DNA from: Liquorilactobacillus nagelii DSM 13675
Lineage (GTDB): Bacteria; Bacillota; Bacilli; Lactobacillales; Lactobacillaceae
Direction: 5' to 3'
Length of the DNA: 64,000 nucleotides
Assembly (NCBI RefSeq): GCF_019444005.1
Contig: NZ_CP049304.1
Location: 1,302,001 to 1,366,000, forward strand
Shown here: positions 1 through 10,005 of the stretch, one piece after another
Layout: every line of letters begins with the position of its first letter
Numbering within the stretch: the first letter of the stretch is position 1
Program-made: the position numbers and the translations under genes
Notes under the pieces: model-generated
What the model saw: the letters and a program-made list of their open reading frames with translations, nothing else
Database searches by the model: none
Told to the model about the DNA's origin: nothing

Positions 1-1914
1 TTTTTCGCCAGGTTTTACTGTCTTAACGTCTATTCGATCAACACTGGCATAGTCTGCCGTATTGGTAACTACTATCATTACAGTTGGATCATACCCAGCT
101 TGTTTAATTCCGGCCAAATCAAAACTGCCAATTTTTTGTCCCTCGTTTACCCGTTGTCCTTGGGTCACACTTGTTTCAAAGTATTTACCCTTTAATTCAA
201 CTGTGTCAATCCCGATGTGCAGCAAAACTTCTGCCCCATCATCTGATTTAAATCCATATGCATGTTTACTATCATCATAAGTCACAGTAACTTCACCATT
301 TACCGGTGCAAAAAGATCACCACTTTCAGGAACAATAGCTGTTCCATCACCCATTAATTTGGCTGAGAAAACTTTGTCATTAACTTCGCTCAAAGATTTA
401 GTTTGACCGGCTACGGGTGCAGCAATTACTTCATCATGTAGACTTAATTGTTTTTTTGCAACTGCAACAGCTTTTTTTTCAACTTTAGTTTGTTCAGTTG
501 CGCCAACGACTGGCACAGGATCAATTAAATGCGCATTCTTTTTACCATATAAGAAAGTCAATGTGAAAGCCACAGCAAAACTAATCAATTCGCATAAGAT
601 GTAGATTGGAATAGATTTTGCATCAATTGATAAGAAGCCAAGAAATGCAGCTGAACCTAATGAAACTGCAATAACATGCATAAATCCAGCAATTGCCGAC
701 GCTACGCCTGAACCAATTAACGCACAGAAGAATGGAAAACGATACTTCAAGTTAACCCCAAACAATGCCGGCTCAGTAATTCCTAAGCAAGCTGAAACAG
801 TTGCAGAAGAAGCGAGTCCTTTCATTTTCTTGTTTTTTGTTAACATAAAAATTGCAAAACAAGCAGCACCTTGTGCAATGTTAGCCATTGAAGCTACCAC
901 AAAAATAAAATCACCATATCCCGTATGGTTTTGCGTAAATGCCGCAATCAATTGCGTCTCTATCGCTGGAAAAGCCTGATGCAAACCAGTCAGAACAATC
1001 GGCGAATAAACTAAACCAAAAATACCAGTTCCCACAAAGCCTAACGTGTCATACAACCAAACAATTCCGGCAGTAATTGCGTCTGACAAACTGCGCATCA
1101 CTGGTCCGACAATAATAAAGGTTAAAAAGCCGGTTACCATTAATGAAATCAACGGCGTAAAGGTAAAGTCAACCGCAGCCGGCAATTTTTTATGCAACCA
1201 TTTTTCTAAAACAGACAAAATATAAACTGCTGCTAAAACAGGGATAACTTGATATTGATAATTATTTTGTGAAACATGCATCCCTAAAATATTCCAATAC
1301 TTGCCTTCAATTAAGCCGGGCGTTGTCATAATCATCCCAACAGCAGCACCTAGGAAACGATTTGCTCCAAAACGGCTGGCAGCTGAAATACCAACTAAAA
1401 TCGGCATAAAGATAAATGGTGCTGCCGACATAACTTGGATCATATCTGAAATACCCTTAATTGCCGGATAAGTTACCACTAGTGCTTTGGGTCCAAACAA
1501 ACCTTGTGAAGTCAAAAAGTTGTTCAAAGCCATCAACAAACCACCGGCAACCAAGGCTGGAATAATTGGAACAAAAATATCAGATAATAATTTAATAAAT
1601 GCCATTACCGGATTAAAGCGTTTACCTTTCGCGGCGACTTGCTTCAAATCCTCGGTGGATGCTTCGCTTAAACCTGTTTGCTTGATCATCTCATCATAAA
1701 CCTTGTTAACATCACCTGGTCCAATAATAATTTGGTACTGACCATTAGTTTTGAAAGTACCCTTAACTCCAGGATTATCATCCAAGGCTGCTTGATCAAT
1801 CTTAGCGTCGTCTTTTAAAACTAGCCGCAATCGAGTGGCACAATGAGCTGCAGCAACGATATTATCTTGATGCAATGCCTTAATCACATCAGTCGCTACT
1901 TGCTTGTGATCCAT
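1..1914 (-). CDS. scrA: Sucrose-specific PTS permease EIIBCA (partial, 3' end off the window)
   Basis: Imports and phosphorylates sucrose to sucrose-6-phosphate at the membrane using phosphate from HPr. The reading frame is open from the ATG at 1914 to the left edge, 638 codons. The IIB domain is first, with its phospho-cysteine at residue 25 in HCATRLR. A multi-span IIC membrane domain follows, then a C-terminal IIA domain with the phospho-histidine at residue 566 in [11 protein letters not shown]. Only a few terminal residues should be missing. An AAAGGAG ribosome binding site (1924-1930) supports the start. It is divergent from scrB-scrR-scrK, which argues for sucrose rather than trehalose or a beta-glucoside, but specificity is inferred from context. 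Confidence 0.93.
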   Translation of the reverse strand, partial: MDHKQVATDVIKALHQDNIVAAAHCATRLRLVLKDDAKIDQAALDDNPGVKGTFKTNGQYQIIIGPGDVNKVYDEMIKQTGLSEASTEDLKQVAAKGKRFNPVMAFIKLLSDIFVPIIPALVAGGLLMALNNFLTSQGLFGPKALVVTYPAIKGISDMIQVMSAAPFIFMPILVGISAASRFGANRFLGAAVGMIMTTPGLIEGKYWNILGMHVSQNNYQYQVIPVLAAVYILSVLEKWLHKKLPAAVDFTFTPLISLMVTGFLTFIIVGPVMRSLSDAITAGIVWLYDTLGFVGTGIFGLVYSPIVLTGLHQAFPAIETQLIAAFTQNHTGYGDFIFVVASMANIAQGAACFAIFMLTKNKKMKGLASSATVSACLGITEPALFGVNLKYRFPFFCALIGSGVASAIAGFMHVIAVSLGSAAFLGFLSIDAKSIPIYILCELISFAVAFTLTFLYGKKNAHLIDPVPVVGATEQTKVEKKAVAVAKKQLSLHDEVIAAPVAGQTKSLSEVNDKVFSAKLMGDGTAIVPESGDLFAPVNGEVTVTYDDSKHAYGFKSDDGAEVLLHIGIDTVELKGKYFETSVTQGQRVNEGQKIGSFDLAGIKQAGYDPTVMIVVTNTADYASVDRIDVKTVKPGEK

Positions 1915-1931
1915 AATTAACAACTCCTTTT

Positions 1932-1984
1932 GAAAACGTTTTATATTACATTCTCAATAATACCTGATTTTTTTCGTATGTCAA
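1932..1984 (-). promoter_or_regulatory. scrA promoter and ScrR/CcpA-type operator
   Basis: Reading toward scrA there is a -35 TTGACA (1979-1984), a 16-base spacer and a -10 TATTAT (1957-1962). Just downstream lies the palindrome AAAACGTTTT (1933-1942), typical of LacI-family operators. It sits between the start of transcription and the ribosome binding site, so a bound repressor would block the promoter. Confidence 0.7.
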
Positions 1985-2054
1985 TCGTTTATCAGAAAAA
2001 TGTTTTATTTTTTTGAAAAATCTTTGTTTTAATAGAGTTATAGTTGACTTTCGA

Positions 2055-2111
2055 TTGACAGAAAGCCAATATTCCGCTAAAATATGACTATTAAAAAGAT
2101 AACGGTTTCAA
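2055..2111 (+). promoter_or_regulatory. scrB promoter with cre-like operator
   Basis: A near-consensus promoter: TTGACA at 2055-2060, a 17-base spacer and TAAAAT at 2078-2083. The reverse complement of 2097-2111 reads TTGAAACCGTTATCT, which fits every fixed position of the catabolite-responsive element consensus WTGNAANCGNWNNCW. It shares the A-ACG--TT core with the scrA operator, so it may bind ScrR, CcpA or both. Confidence 0.7.
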
Positions 2112-2124
2112 GGAGATTATATAG

Positions 2125-3612
2125 ATGGAATGGACACGCAAGCAACGCTACTTACCTTACAACCAGTGGCCCGCAGATTATTTAGAAAAAATTCGGCAGC
2201 AAACTGCTACCTCAGCTTATCGGCCGCGTTATCACACTGCTCCGACTTCGGGATTGTTAAATGATCCGAACGGTTTCAGTTTTTTCAATGGCCAATGGCA
2301 TTTATTTTATCAATCTTTCCCTTATGGTCCGGTTCATGGATTAAAATCTTGGGTTCATTTAGTTTCAGATGATTTAGTTACTTGGAAAGATCTAGGACCT
2401 GCACTCTTGCCGGATACTCCTTACGACGCTCAAGGAGTCTATTCAGGATCAGCTCATGTGATCGGTGACCGCCTATTTTTGATGTACACTGGCAATGTCC
2501 GTGACCAGAGCTGGACACGCCACCCCTATCAAAACGGTGCCTGGATGGATCAAGACAATCACATTACTAAGTTAAAGCAACCGCTTTTTGGTCAGCCCAA
2601 TCATACAACTGATCATTTTCGCGATCCCCAATTATTAGAAAAAGCTGGTCATTACTATGCTCTGCTCGGAGCTCAGAATGCAACGGATCAGCAAGGAAAA
2701 ATTGCTTTATTTACCTCAGACAATCTAACAGATTGGCAAGATTGTGGATATCTAAATTTCAGTAAGCAAAATTTGGGTTATATGATTGAGTGCCCAAATT
2801 TAATTTGGATCAACCAACAGCCAGTATTGATTTTTTGTCCTCAAGGTTTGGACAAAAAATTGCTTGATTACCAAAATATTTATCCAAATACCTATTTGAT
2901 CGGTCAACAATGCGACTTAAGTCAAGCCGAGTTTAAATCTAACCAATCATTGGCCCTATTAGACCATGGCTTTGATGTTTATGCCAGCCAAGCTTTTAAT
3001 GCTCCTGATGGTAAAGCTTATTTGGTCAGCTGGTTAGGCTTGCCTGACATTGAGTATCCAACTGACCAAGAAAACTGGGCTCATTGTCTAAGCTTAATTA
3101 AACAATTAACTCTGAAAAATGGACGAGTTTACCAACAACCAGTTCCAGCAATCAAGAAATTGCGTCAAAAGCAGTCCTTACTAAGGGATAAAGTAGCGCC
3201 AGCTCAAGAAAAAACTCTTGTAGAAAAACCTGGTCAACAATATGAATTGCAGTTGAATCTTCCAGCTGACATCCAAGGCTCACTGCAACTATTCCGCGAT
3301 CAGTCCCAAAAACAAGGATTTAAAATTAATTTCAACACTAACCAAGCCGCACACTTAGAAGTTGATCGCTCTCAAGCTGGTCAACAATTTGCACTCGACT
3401 ATGGCACCAAACGCCAAGTTGAACTGACAGCTCATCATCCTTTATTCTTGGATATTTTTGTAGACAATTCAATTTGCGAAATTTTCGTTAATCATGGTGA
3501 ATTTGTTTTTAGTCAGCGAATTTTCCCACAATTACAAGCAGCTAAACAAATTACCCTAGAAGCCGACCAAGAAATAATTTATAATGGTTGTTGGTGGCAG
3601 TTAGCAGAATAA
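2125..3612 (+). CDS. scrB: Sucrose-6-phosphate hydrolase (GH32)
   Basis: Cleaves the sucrose-6-phosphate made by the PTS into glucose-6-phosphate and fructose, in the cytoplasm. The protein is 495 residues, normal for the family, with no signal peptide. The three GH32 active-site motifs are visible: NDPNG with nucleophile D47, RDP at 166-168, and EC at 222-223 with the acid/base glutamate. A beta-sandwich domain fills the C-terminal third. The start has an AAGGAG site about 9 bases upstream. It is first in the scrB-scrR-scrK run and divergent from scrA. Confidence 0.95.
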   Translation: MEWTRKQRYLPYNQWPADYLEKIRQQTATSAYRPRYHTAPTSGLLNDPNGFSFFNGQWHLFYQSFPYGPVHGLKSWVHLVSDDLVTWKDLGPALLPDTPYDAQGVYSGSAHVIGDRLFLMYTGNVRDQSWTRHPYQNGAWMDQDNHITKLKQPLFGQPNHTTDHFRDPQLLEKAGHYYALLGAQNATDQQGKIALFTSDNLTDWQDCGYLNFSKQNLGYMIECPNLIWINQQPVLIFCPQGLDKKLLDYQNIYPNTYLIGQQCDLSQAEFKSNQSLALLDHGFDVYASQAFNAPDGKAYLVSWLGLPDIEYPTDQENWAHCLSLIKQLTLKNGRVYQQPVPAIKKLRQKQSLLRDKVAPAQEKTLVEKPGQQYELQLNLPADIQGSLQLFRDQSQKQGFKINFNTNQAAHLEVDRSQAGQQFALDYGTKRQVELTAHHPLFLDIFVDNSICEIFVNHGEFVFSQRIFPQLQAAKQITLEADQEIIYNGCWWQLAE

Positions 3613-3634
3613 ACCCATTAAAGGAGACTTTTAA

Positions 3635-4633
3635 GTGCGTCCGAAATTGACCGATGTTGCAGCAAGATCCGGAGTTTCTGTCACAACCGTTTCACGCGTA
3701 ATTAATAATTACGGCTATCTAAGCCAGCAAACCAAAGATAAAGTTTTTCAAGCGATGCGAGATTTGAATTATCAGCCAAATTCTTTAGCTCGGTCCTTGC
3801 ATGGTAAGAAAACTTTATTGATCGGTGTAATTTTTCCTTCGATTACCAACCCATTTTTTGCAGAACTGGTTGAACGAATTGAGAACAGGCTCTTTAACCA
3901 AAACTACAAAATTATTTTGTGTAATAGTGCAGACAATAAGGAAAAAGAGCGCGATTACTTACGGATGTTGATTGCTAATCAGGTTGACGGGATTATAGCG
4001 GGAACTCATAATTTAGGAATTGATGAGTATAACAAAGTTGGTTTGCCAATCGTCTCATTTGACCGACGTCTATCTGATAAAATTCCAATTGTCAGCAGTG
4101 ATAATTTGCGTGGGACAGCACTGGCAACACAAGAACTCTATCAAGCTGGCGCTCGGCATATTTATTTTTTAGGGAATCCACATCAGATTGGTAATCCGAC
4201 TGATTTACGATTACAAGGCTATCAACAGACAATTACCAAATTAAAGTTAACCCCGCATATTCACGCCGTTGCTTTTGATGAATCACCAACCTTGAAATCT
4301 TTATCGATCAAAAAAATGCTGACACAACATCATGCGGATGGCATCGTCTGTACCGATGATTTGACAGCAATCTTAGTTTTGCAAGCTGCACAAAAATTAG
4401 GAATTGCGGTTCCGCAATCCTTAAAAGTCGTCGGTTTTGATGGAACCGCCTTTATCCAAGAATATCATCCAGAGCTATCGACAATTGTCCAGCCAATTGA
4501 TGATCTTGCTTCATTATTGGTAAACTTGCTGGTTGAACGTATTGACCATGCTGATCAACCGTTAGAACAAATGCAATATGTCCTGCCAGTTAAATTACTG
4601 CGCAGTCAATCAACATTTAATTTAGATGAATAA
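3635..4633 (+). CDS. scrR: LacI-family sucrose operon repressor
   Basis: DNA-binding repressor expected to act on the two operators between scrA and scrB. Residues 5-55 form the LacI helix-turn-helix and hinge (LTDVAARSGVSVTTVSRVIN), and the rest is a periplasmic-binding-protein-like sugar-sensing domain. Length 332 is typical. The start codon is GTG with AAGGAG at 3621-3626. It lies 22 bases after scrB and 15 before scrK, so the three are probably cotranscribed. The inducer is not visible from sequence. Confidence 0.92.
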   Translation: MRPKLTDVAARSGVSVTTVSRVINNYGYLSQQTKDKVFQAMRDLNYQPNSLARSLHGKKTLLIGVIFPSITNPFFAELVERIENRLFNQNYKIILCNSADNKEKERDYLRMLIANQVDGIIAGTHNLGIDEYNKVGLPIVSFDRRLSDKIPIVSSDNLRGTALATQELYQAGARHIYFLGNPHQIGNPTDLRLQGYQQTITKLKLTPHIHAVAFDESPTLKSLSIKKMLTQHHADGIVCTDDLTAILVLQAAQKLGIAVPQSLKVVGFDGTAFIQEYHPELSTIVQPIDDLASLLVNLLVERIDHADQPLEQMQYVLPVKLLRSQSTFNLDE

Positions 4634-4648
4634 TCAGGAGGAAATAAC

Positions 4649-5530
4649 ATGCTTTTAGGCAGTATCGAAGCTGGTGGCACCAAATTTGTTTGTGCCGTCG
4701 GTGACCAAAACTATCAAGTTAAACAATCAGTAACCTTTCCAACTACAGATCCAGCAACAACTATTAAAAATTCAATTGAATTTTTTCAACAGTTTGCCGA
4801 TCTTAGTGCCATTGGGATCGCTTCTTTTGGCCCGATTGAAATTAGACGAAGTGCCCCCAATTATGGCTTTGTAACCTCAACACCAAAGCCAGGCTGGAAA
4901 GACACTGATTTTGTTGGACCAATTCAGAAAGCTTTAAACGTCCCTGTCTATTGGACAACTGATGTTAATGGGTCAGCTTATGGCGAATGGGTTGCTTATC
5001 AGCAAGCAAATGAACCGCTCGACTCTTTAGTTTATTATACTGTTGGAACCGGTATTGGTGCCGGAATTGTCAATGATGGACACTTTATTGGTAGTCAAGG
5101 TCATCCGGAACTTGGTCACGTTTATGTCAAACGTCATCCAGCCGATTTAGATTTTGACGGAACTTGTCCATTTCATGGTGATTGCTTAGAAGGACTAGCT
5201 TCTGGTCCAACATTTAAAGCTCGTTTGGGCATTGCAGGGCAAAATGTTCCTTTGACGGATCCAACCTGGGATATCATTGCCTATTATGTTGCACAGGCTG
5301 CTATTCAAACTACCTTGGCTTTCCGCCCTGCTAAAATTATTATTGGCGGCGGTGTATCCAGCGAAACTTTTCTGCAAAAGGTTCGGCAGCAATTTAAAGA
5401 ACTTATGAATGACTACATTGAAGTTGGAAAATTAGAAGACTACATTGTAATGCCTAAAGTAGCTGACAATGGTTCGGCTACGCTGGGAGATTTTGCTTTA
5501 GCAGCTAAAGAGCTCGAAAATAATTATTAA
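4649..5530 (+). CDS. scrK: Fructokinase, ROK family
   Basis: Phosphorylates the fructose released by ScrB to fructose-6-phosphate. The N-terminus has the ATP-binding IEAGGTKF motif (residues 5-12). The central part has the ROK zinc site, recognisable as HPELGHVYVKRHP followed by the spaced residues of CPFHGDCLEGLASGP. At 293 residues it is the usual length for Gram-positive fructokinases. It ends the scr transcript and completes the sucrose pathway. Confidence 0.93.
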   Translation: MLLGSIEAGGTKFVCAVGDQNYQVKQSVTFPTTDPATTIKNSIEFFQQFADLSAIGIASFGPIEIRRSAPNYGFVTSTPKPGWKDTDFVGPIQKALNVPVYWTTDVNGSAYGEWVAYQQANEPLDSLVYYTVGTGIGAGIVNDGHFIGSQGHPELGHVYVKRHPADLDFDGTCPFHGDCLEGLASGPTFKARLGIAGQNVPLTDPTWDIIAYYVAQAAIQTTLAFRPAKIIIGGGVSSETFLQKVRQQFKELMNDYIEVGKLEDYIVMPKVADNGSATLGDFALAAKELENNY

Positions 5531-5631
5531 ACTTAAGATCAGCAAGAGACAAGTCATCGTCAACCTGTATTAGTGCTGACCAGAGATCCTCTAATTGATG
5601 ATGAATGAAAAAAATCATTCTTTGAATTTTA

Positions 5632-5684
5632 CAATAAATAACCCTTCAATATCTTGATTATCGATGTTGAAGGGTTATTTATTG
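5632..5684. terminator. Bidirectional terminator between scrK and ydbT
   Basis: Two 22-base arms (5632-5653 and 5663-5684) pair with one G-U wobble around a 9-base loop. AT-rich tracts at both ends would give U-rich tails in either direction. It separates two convergent transcripts. The remainder of 5531-5829 has no ORF; a weaker GAATGA/TCATTC hairpin sits near 5604-5621. Confidence 0.75.
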
Positions 5685-5829
5685 TCTTTTCTCTTAGCCA
5701 AGGTTCATTAAATTAAAAGCTATTTTTTTTATTGAACATATATACCGAATAAAAAGCAATTTAGTCAAATAGTGCTTTTTATTCTCGATAATTGAGCTAA
5801 ATAATGACAGCTTGTTAAGTCAAGATACT

Positions 5830-7199
5830 TTAATTTAACCTTGCGGGCACTCTGACCAGCTTTAATTTCCAGGCTAAAATGCCCAATACCAGTTGAATAT
5901 AACCAGTAACCTGTATGAATTGAATAGAAGTCTGCTGAATTTTATTTGTCGGTGTAATCAAAGTAACAATGTTGGCAGCTTGCACCGTCCGATAAGTTAA
6001 AAGCTTGGAATTAATTTTCCCAGCTTGCTGGTATCCTGCTGCCCACCAAAGATACCCTAAAACTAAAGCTGTCAGTCCGACAGCGCCAATTGCCAAATAT
6101 ATATTAATCCAGGCGCCAATAATTATTAAAGCGCCACAAAAAAGTCCTGGAAAACGTAAAAAATATAATCGATTGGCTGGTTTTAAATCAATTAATCGCG
6201 GTGAAACAAGTTTCCATTCTGGCATTAATTGCTGTAGAAGCGGAAACACTCGCTGGTCAGCGATGATTGGCAGTAAATAAAAGGTGTCGTCGTTAATTCC
6301 TTCGTCTTCACCTGTATTCTTACCAGCTGCTAAAATCAGTTCAACGCTGGTTAAATGTAGTAATCTTCGCAAAAGGGTTTGCCGAAATTGCAAAGCTTGA
6401 ATACGATGTAATGGCACGGTCAATGTATCTCGGTTAAAAAATCCACGCCTAACGATCAGATTTTCACCTTCTCGCCAAACTTCAAAATGGTAATAACGTA
6501 ATAAGTTCTTAAGAAGTGTAACTGTCATTAACAACACCATAAAAATTCCTAACAAACATAAAATTGCAGTTATTCCGTAATTAAGAACATTCTTCCACTC
6601 ATGATCAAGCAACCCGTTCGGTAGATAGGTCTTTACTTGATCGATTAACGTTAACGCCGCAAATAACATTGCAAAAATACCACCATCAGTGAAGGTGAAT
6701 TTCCAGATAGCTGCTGCCGTAATTTGATATTGCGGCTCAACTTCAGTAACTAATTTTGCTTTAGCGCCAACTTGCTTAGCTTGCCGATGTTGTTGCAATT
6801 GCAGATAAACTCGCTCTTTAACTGCTAACAAGGTTTCATTGCCACCGCCTGCACCTGCTGTTTCAATTATCAAACTAGAAATCTTAAATGGTTTTAGAAA
6901 AAACAGTGTTTGACGATGAATCGTTTGGATTCTTTGATAAGGAACTTCAATTTGTTTTTTTGCTAACCAGCCTTTGGTAATAATCAAGCGATCCGTTGCA
7001 ATCAAATATTTGAAGAAAAACCACTCATAGCCCGCCAACAACCCGCAGACTACGTATAAAACCACTACCCCAGCAGTAATCTAGTCCAATTGTTCCAAAA
7101 TGTGCCTAGTAAGATAAAAAGGACAAATGAAAAAGACCGCATTAACTGAAAAGATCGCTGGATAATCATCATCGGGTGCAATCTTTCAAAATCAGACAT
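5830..7199 (-). pseudogene. ydbT: YdbT-like membrane protein with tandem bPH2 domains, broken by a frameshift
   Basis: Starting at ATG 7199, which overlaps the ydbS stop by 8 bases, the frame reads MSDFERLHPMMIIQRSFQLM and on to LLLG, then meets TAG. Adding one G to the GGGG run at about 7066-7069 restores the frame into VVLYVVCGLLAGYEWFFFKY and the remaining 411 codons. The full product would be about 456 residues with several membrane segments and repeated PH-like domains (TDRLIITKGW; PYQRIQTIH; PLHRIQALQFRQ). The role of ydbS/ydbT is poorly known, probably in the cell envelope. This is either a one-base deletion or an assembly error in a G run. Confidence 0.8.
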
Positions 7200-7689
7200 C
7201 TTCTTTCACCGCCTGAACTAATTCGATGATTTGTTCGCGAAAACGACTGGCATCATTTAAAGTTAAACCATGTATTTCATGAGTGGTTGCCGCCGTATGA
7301 ATAATTAAAGAAGCTAAGTGCTGTGTCCTCATTAGTGGTCCTTGATGCATTTCGACGTGTTGAATACGAATAATCGGGACAAAAGTTGTTTTGCGAAAGA
7401 AGAACCCTTCTTGTAAAGCTAATTCACTCGAATTAATTTGAAAACGGTCAAATGCATAGCGGTAAGGAATTAAGATTATTTCGCTAACCAGCATTAATAA
7501 AAAAATTACCGCTAAAATCATACCGGCTAATGGCACCCAAGACCAGGAAAAAAACTTTTCTGCCACCCAATAAAGTACCAGTAAAATTAAGACGCTTAAA
7601 AGAAAGCTAATAATTGCTTGAGCTAACCACACTTTTTTAATTTTCTGTGGCAATTGGCAAGTCAGCAGCGGATAGTCACTAATGTTCAA
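7192..7689 (-). CDS. ydbS: YdbS-like PH domain membrane protein
   Basis: A 165-residue protein with two transmembrane helices near residues 22-72, followed by a bPH2 domain (YAFDRFQINSSELALQEGFFFRKTTFVPIIRIQHVEM). Its stop codon overlaps the ATG of ydbT (ATGTCTGA), the usual ydbS-ydbT arrangement, so translation was probably coupled. Biochemical function is not established; an envelope or bacteriocin-resistance role is known only for distant relatives. Confidence 0.8.
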   Translation of the reverse strand: MNISDYPLLTCQLPQKIKKVWLAQAIISFLLSVLILLVLYWVAEKFFSWSWVPLAGMILAVIFLLMLVSEIILIPYRYAFDRFQINSSELALQEGFFFRKTTFVPIIRIQHVEMHQGPLMRTQHLASLIIHTAATTHEIHGLTLNDASRFREQIIELVQAVKEDV

Positions 7690-7770
7690 ATAAACAACCT
7701 ACTTTCCTATTTTAGTTAATTGTATCAATTATTTTCAATAAACTCAAAAAAATTTCTAGTTTTTGAGTCT

Positions 7771-7809
7771 AAAAAAGCATCTTCACCGTTAATTTCGGAA
7801 AAGATGCTT
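7771..7809 (-). terminator. Terminator of the ugp operon
   Basis: On the minus strand, AAGCATCTT (7801-7809) pairs with AAGATGCTT (7775-7783) and is followed by a T run at 7771-7776. It lies 26 bases beyond the ugpB stop. A second, GC-poor hairpin (ACTCAAAAA 7742-7750 with TTTTTGAGT 7761-7769) follows immediately and may be a back-up. Confidence 0.8.
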
Positions 7810-7834
7810 AAATTATTTAAAACTAATCAACTGC

Positions 7835-9181
7835 TTATTTTACCCCATTAGCTAAGTTGTTTGATTTAAGGTAACTATTCATAGCTTTCTCAGCTTCTTG
7901 TAAAGATGTCTTAATGTTGGAACCATTATAAATCTGATCCATTGCTGTCTGAGTTAAAGTTCTCTCTTGAATTAATCCTTGCAAAAAGACTCCCGAATTA
8001 GTTTTGTTCGGTTCTGTTTTCCTAAGCTGTTCTCCCGGTACTTTAGCCGCTGGTACCTTTTGATATAGCTTCTGTAAAGTTTTTTCTTGTTGTGAATCTT
8101 TGTTTAGAGCTAAATATCCAGTTGCTACCTGCCATTGTGCTTGATTTTTAGCCTTCATCAAAAACTTGATAAATTCCCACGAACCATGCTGAACTGTTGA
8201 AGACTTATCGTTAGAAATCCACAACGATGCCCCGCCAATTGCTACCCCGTTGGCTTTTTGACCATCGGGATGAGGATAATAAGTAACTCCCAATTTATCT
8301 TTGTCTCCAACTGTTAATTGACTAAGAGAAGCTGAGGACTGGAGAAACATTCCTAGCTTTCCAGATAAAAATGCTGCCATCTCATTGGCCGAAGCACTTG
8401 AACCAGAGCCAAAATTCATTAATGCTCCCGACTTTATATTTTCTTGAATCCACTTCATCGTTTTAATAGCTCCCGAAGAGGTAAAATTAACTTTGGTTGG
8501 TGTGCCATCATGACCATCAGCTTGATTAGCCATTGATTCGCCAGCATTAGCTAAGAACTGTTCGAAAAACCAGCCATAAATTTCAATGCTCAGCCCTTTA
8601 ACTTGTTTATGTGAACGCTGATAAAGCTGAGTAGCAACGCGCGTAATATCACTATAACTGGGATCCGTTGGCGGTGGAGTGATGTGATATTTTTTTAACA
8701 GCGTCGCATTGTAATACAGTACAGGCTGTGAAGTGTTAAATGGCATTGATAACAGTTTACCATTTTGTGAATAAAAGGCACGTGCTACCGAAGAAATTTT
8801 GCTAATATCATAGTGATCCTGGTCAATAAACTTTTGAACTGGAGTCGTATAGCCACTATGATAAATTTGACTAGTCGAAACATCCATTGATTGAAAAACT
8901 GCTGGTGAAGCGTCTGTTCCATGGGTGTTCAATATTTTTTGTACAGCTTCATTATAACTTCCTTCAAATTGAGAAACTACTTGATATTTCGTTTGCGATT
9001 GATTAAATTCTTTGACAAATTTATTCAACTGTATTTGAGCCGGCCCCGTCATTTCATTCCAAAAAACAACCTTTGTCCTTCCAGTAGTTGTTGCTTTGAC
9101 TTGAGTTGCTGAAAAACTCCCAATTGTTAAAATTGCAGCAGCAACCCCAAAAGTTTTCAGCAAAACTTGGCGTATTTTCAT
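7835..9181 (-). CDS. ugpB: UgpB-like extracellular solute-binding protein
   Basis: Substrate-binding subunit of the adjacent ABC importer, 448 residues. Resemblance to glycerol-3-phosphate binding proteins is clear in MPFNTSQPVLYYNATLL, in the IGGASLWIS segment and in the C-terminal GYLALNKDS region. The N-terminus is a classical signal peptide with a likely type I site after SATQVKA. There is no lipobox cysteine, which is odd because Gram-positive binding proteins are normally lipoproteins. Its ATG overlaps the ugpE stop (TAATG). Glycerol-3-phosphate or a glycerophosphodiester is the likely ligand, but a related sugar is possible. Confidence 0.85.
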   Translation of the reverse strand: MKIRQVLLKTFGVAAAILTIGSFSATQVKATTTGRTKVVFWNEMTGPAQIQLNKFVKEFNQSQTKYQVVSQFEGSYNEAVQKILNTHGTDASPAVFQSMDVSTSQIYHSGYTTPVQKFIDQDHYDISKISSVARAFYSQNGKLLSMPFNTSQPVLYYNATLLKKYHITPPPTDPSYSDITRVATQLYQRSHKQVKGLSIEIYGWFFEQFLANAGESMANQADGHDGTPTKVNFTSSGAIKTMKWIQENIKSGALMNFGSGSSASANEMAAFLSGKLGMFLQSSASLSQLTVGDKDKLGVTYYPHPDGQKANGVAIGGASLWISNDKSSTVQHGSWEFIKFLMKAKNQAQWQVATGYLALNKDSQQEKTLQKLYQKVPAAKVPGEQLRKTEPNKTNSGVFLQGLIQERTLTQTAMDQIYNGSNIKTSLQEAEKAMNSYLKSNNLANGVK

Positions 9182-10005
9182 TATTTGACCGCTCCTTCAT
9201 TCAAGCCAGATTTAAAATAATGCTGTCCAATAAATAAAACCAATAATGTTGGGATAACTACAATTGCAGCGCTTGCTTGAATCATCCCCCAATTATTAAA
9301 TGTTTCTTGTGACTGCAACTGCCGCAAACCATCTTGAACTGGTCGAAAATTATCACTAAATGTTGTCAGCATCGGCCAGAGATACTGATTCCAGCTAGCC
9401 AAGAAACTATAGGCTGCTAAGGTCAATAAACTAATCCGACTATATGGCAAGACTACTTTGCCATAGAACTGCCAATGGGATAATCCTTCGACATCGGCTG
9501 CTTCTTTCACTTCCGCTGGTATCTGCAAAAATGCTTGCCGCAACATAAAAATTCCAAAAGCTGAAGTCAAGAATGGCACAACCATCACCGCATAATGATT
9601 TAACAGATTCAAACTCCGAACTGTCGCAAAATTTGGAATAACTTCCGCCTCAAACGGCAACATCATCGTCGCTAAAACCAAGTAAAACAAGCCATCGCGT
9701 CCTTTGAACTTTAAAAAGACAAAGGCATAGGCACTCATTGAACAAAAGAGCAGTTGAGCCAGCATTGTTAATAATGAAATAACTAAACTGTTAAATAAAT
9801 AACGAATAATCGGTGTCTGAGTAATTGCCGCAACATAATTATCAAATGATAAATGGCTGCTCCACAGCGCACCTTTCGAAATATCAGCCGTCGGTAAGAA
9901 ACTTGTCCAAAAACCTAGCGCAAATGGTATCAAGATAAAGACGGTCAACAACAGTAAAACGGTATATTCTAAAACCTTTTGACGTTTTGAATGTGCTTCA
10001 ATCAT
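9181..10005 (-). CDS. ugpE: UgpE-like ABC importer permease
   Basis: Inner-membrane permease of the carbohydrate CUT1 family, 274 residues with about six helices. The ATPase-docking EAA loop is seen as EVKEAADVEGLSHWQFYGKVVLP around residues 165-187. Its ATG overlaps the stop of the upstream permease as ATGA, and its stop overlaps the ugpB start. It is expected to pair with UgpA. Confidence 0.88.
   Translation of the reverse strand: MIEAHSKRQKVLEYTVLLLLTVFILIPFALGFWTSFLPTADISKGALWSSHLSFDNYVAAITQTPIIRYLFNSLVISLLTMLAQLLFCSMSAYAFVFLKFKGRDGLFYLVLATMMLPFEAEVIPNFATVRSLNLLNHYAVMVVPFLTSAFGIFMLRQAFLQIPAEVKEAADVEGLSHWQFYGKVVLPYSRISLLTLAAYSFLASWNQYLWPMLTTFSDNFRPVQDGLRQLQSQETFNNWGMIQASAAIVVIPTLLVLFIGQHYFKSGLNEGAVK

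Noticed and set aside
5604..5621. GAATGA-A6-TCATTC hairpin as scrK terminator
   Set aside because: The stem is only 6 bp and lacks a clear T tail. The large hairpin at 5632-5684 explains termination better.
7060..7075. Programmed -1 frameshifting in ydbT
   Set aside because: There is no heptameric slippery site and no downstream pseudoknot that I could see. A simple indel or sequencing error is more likely.
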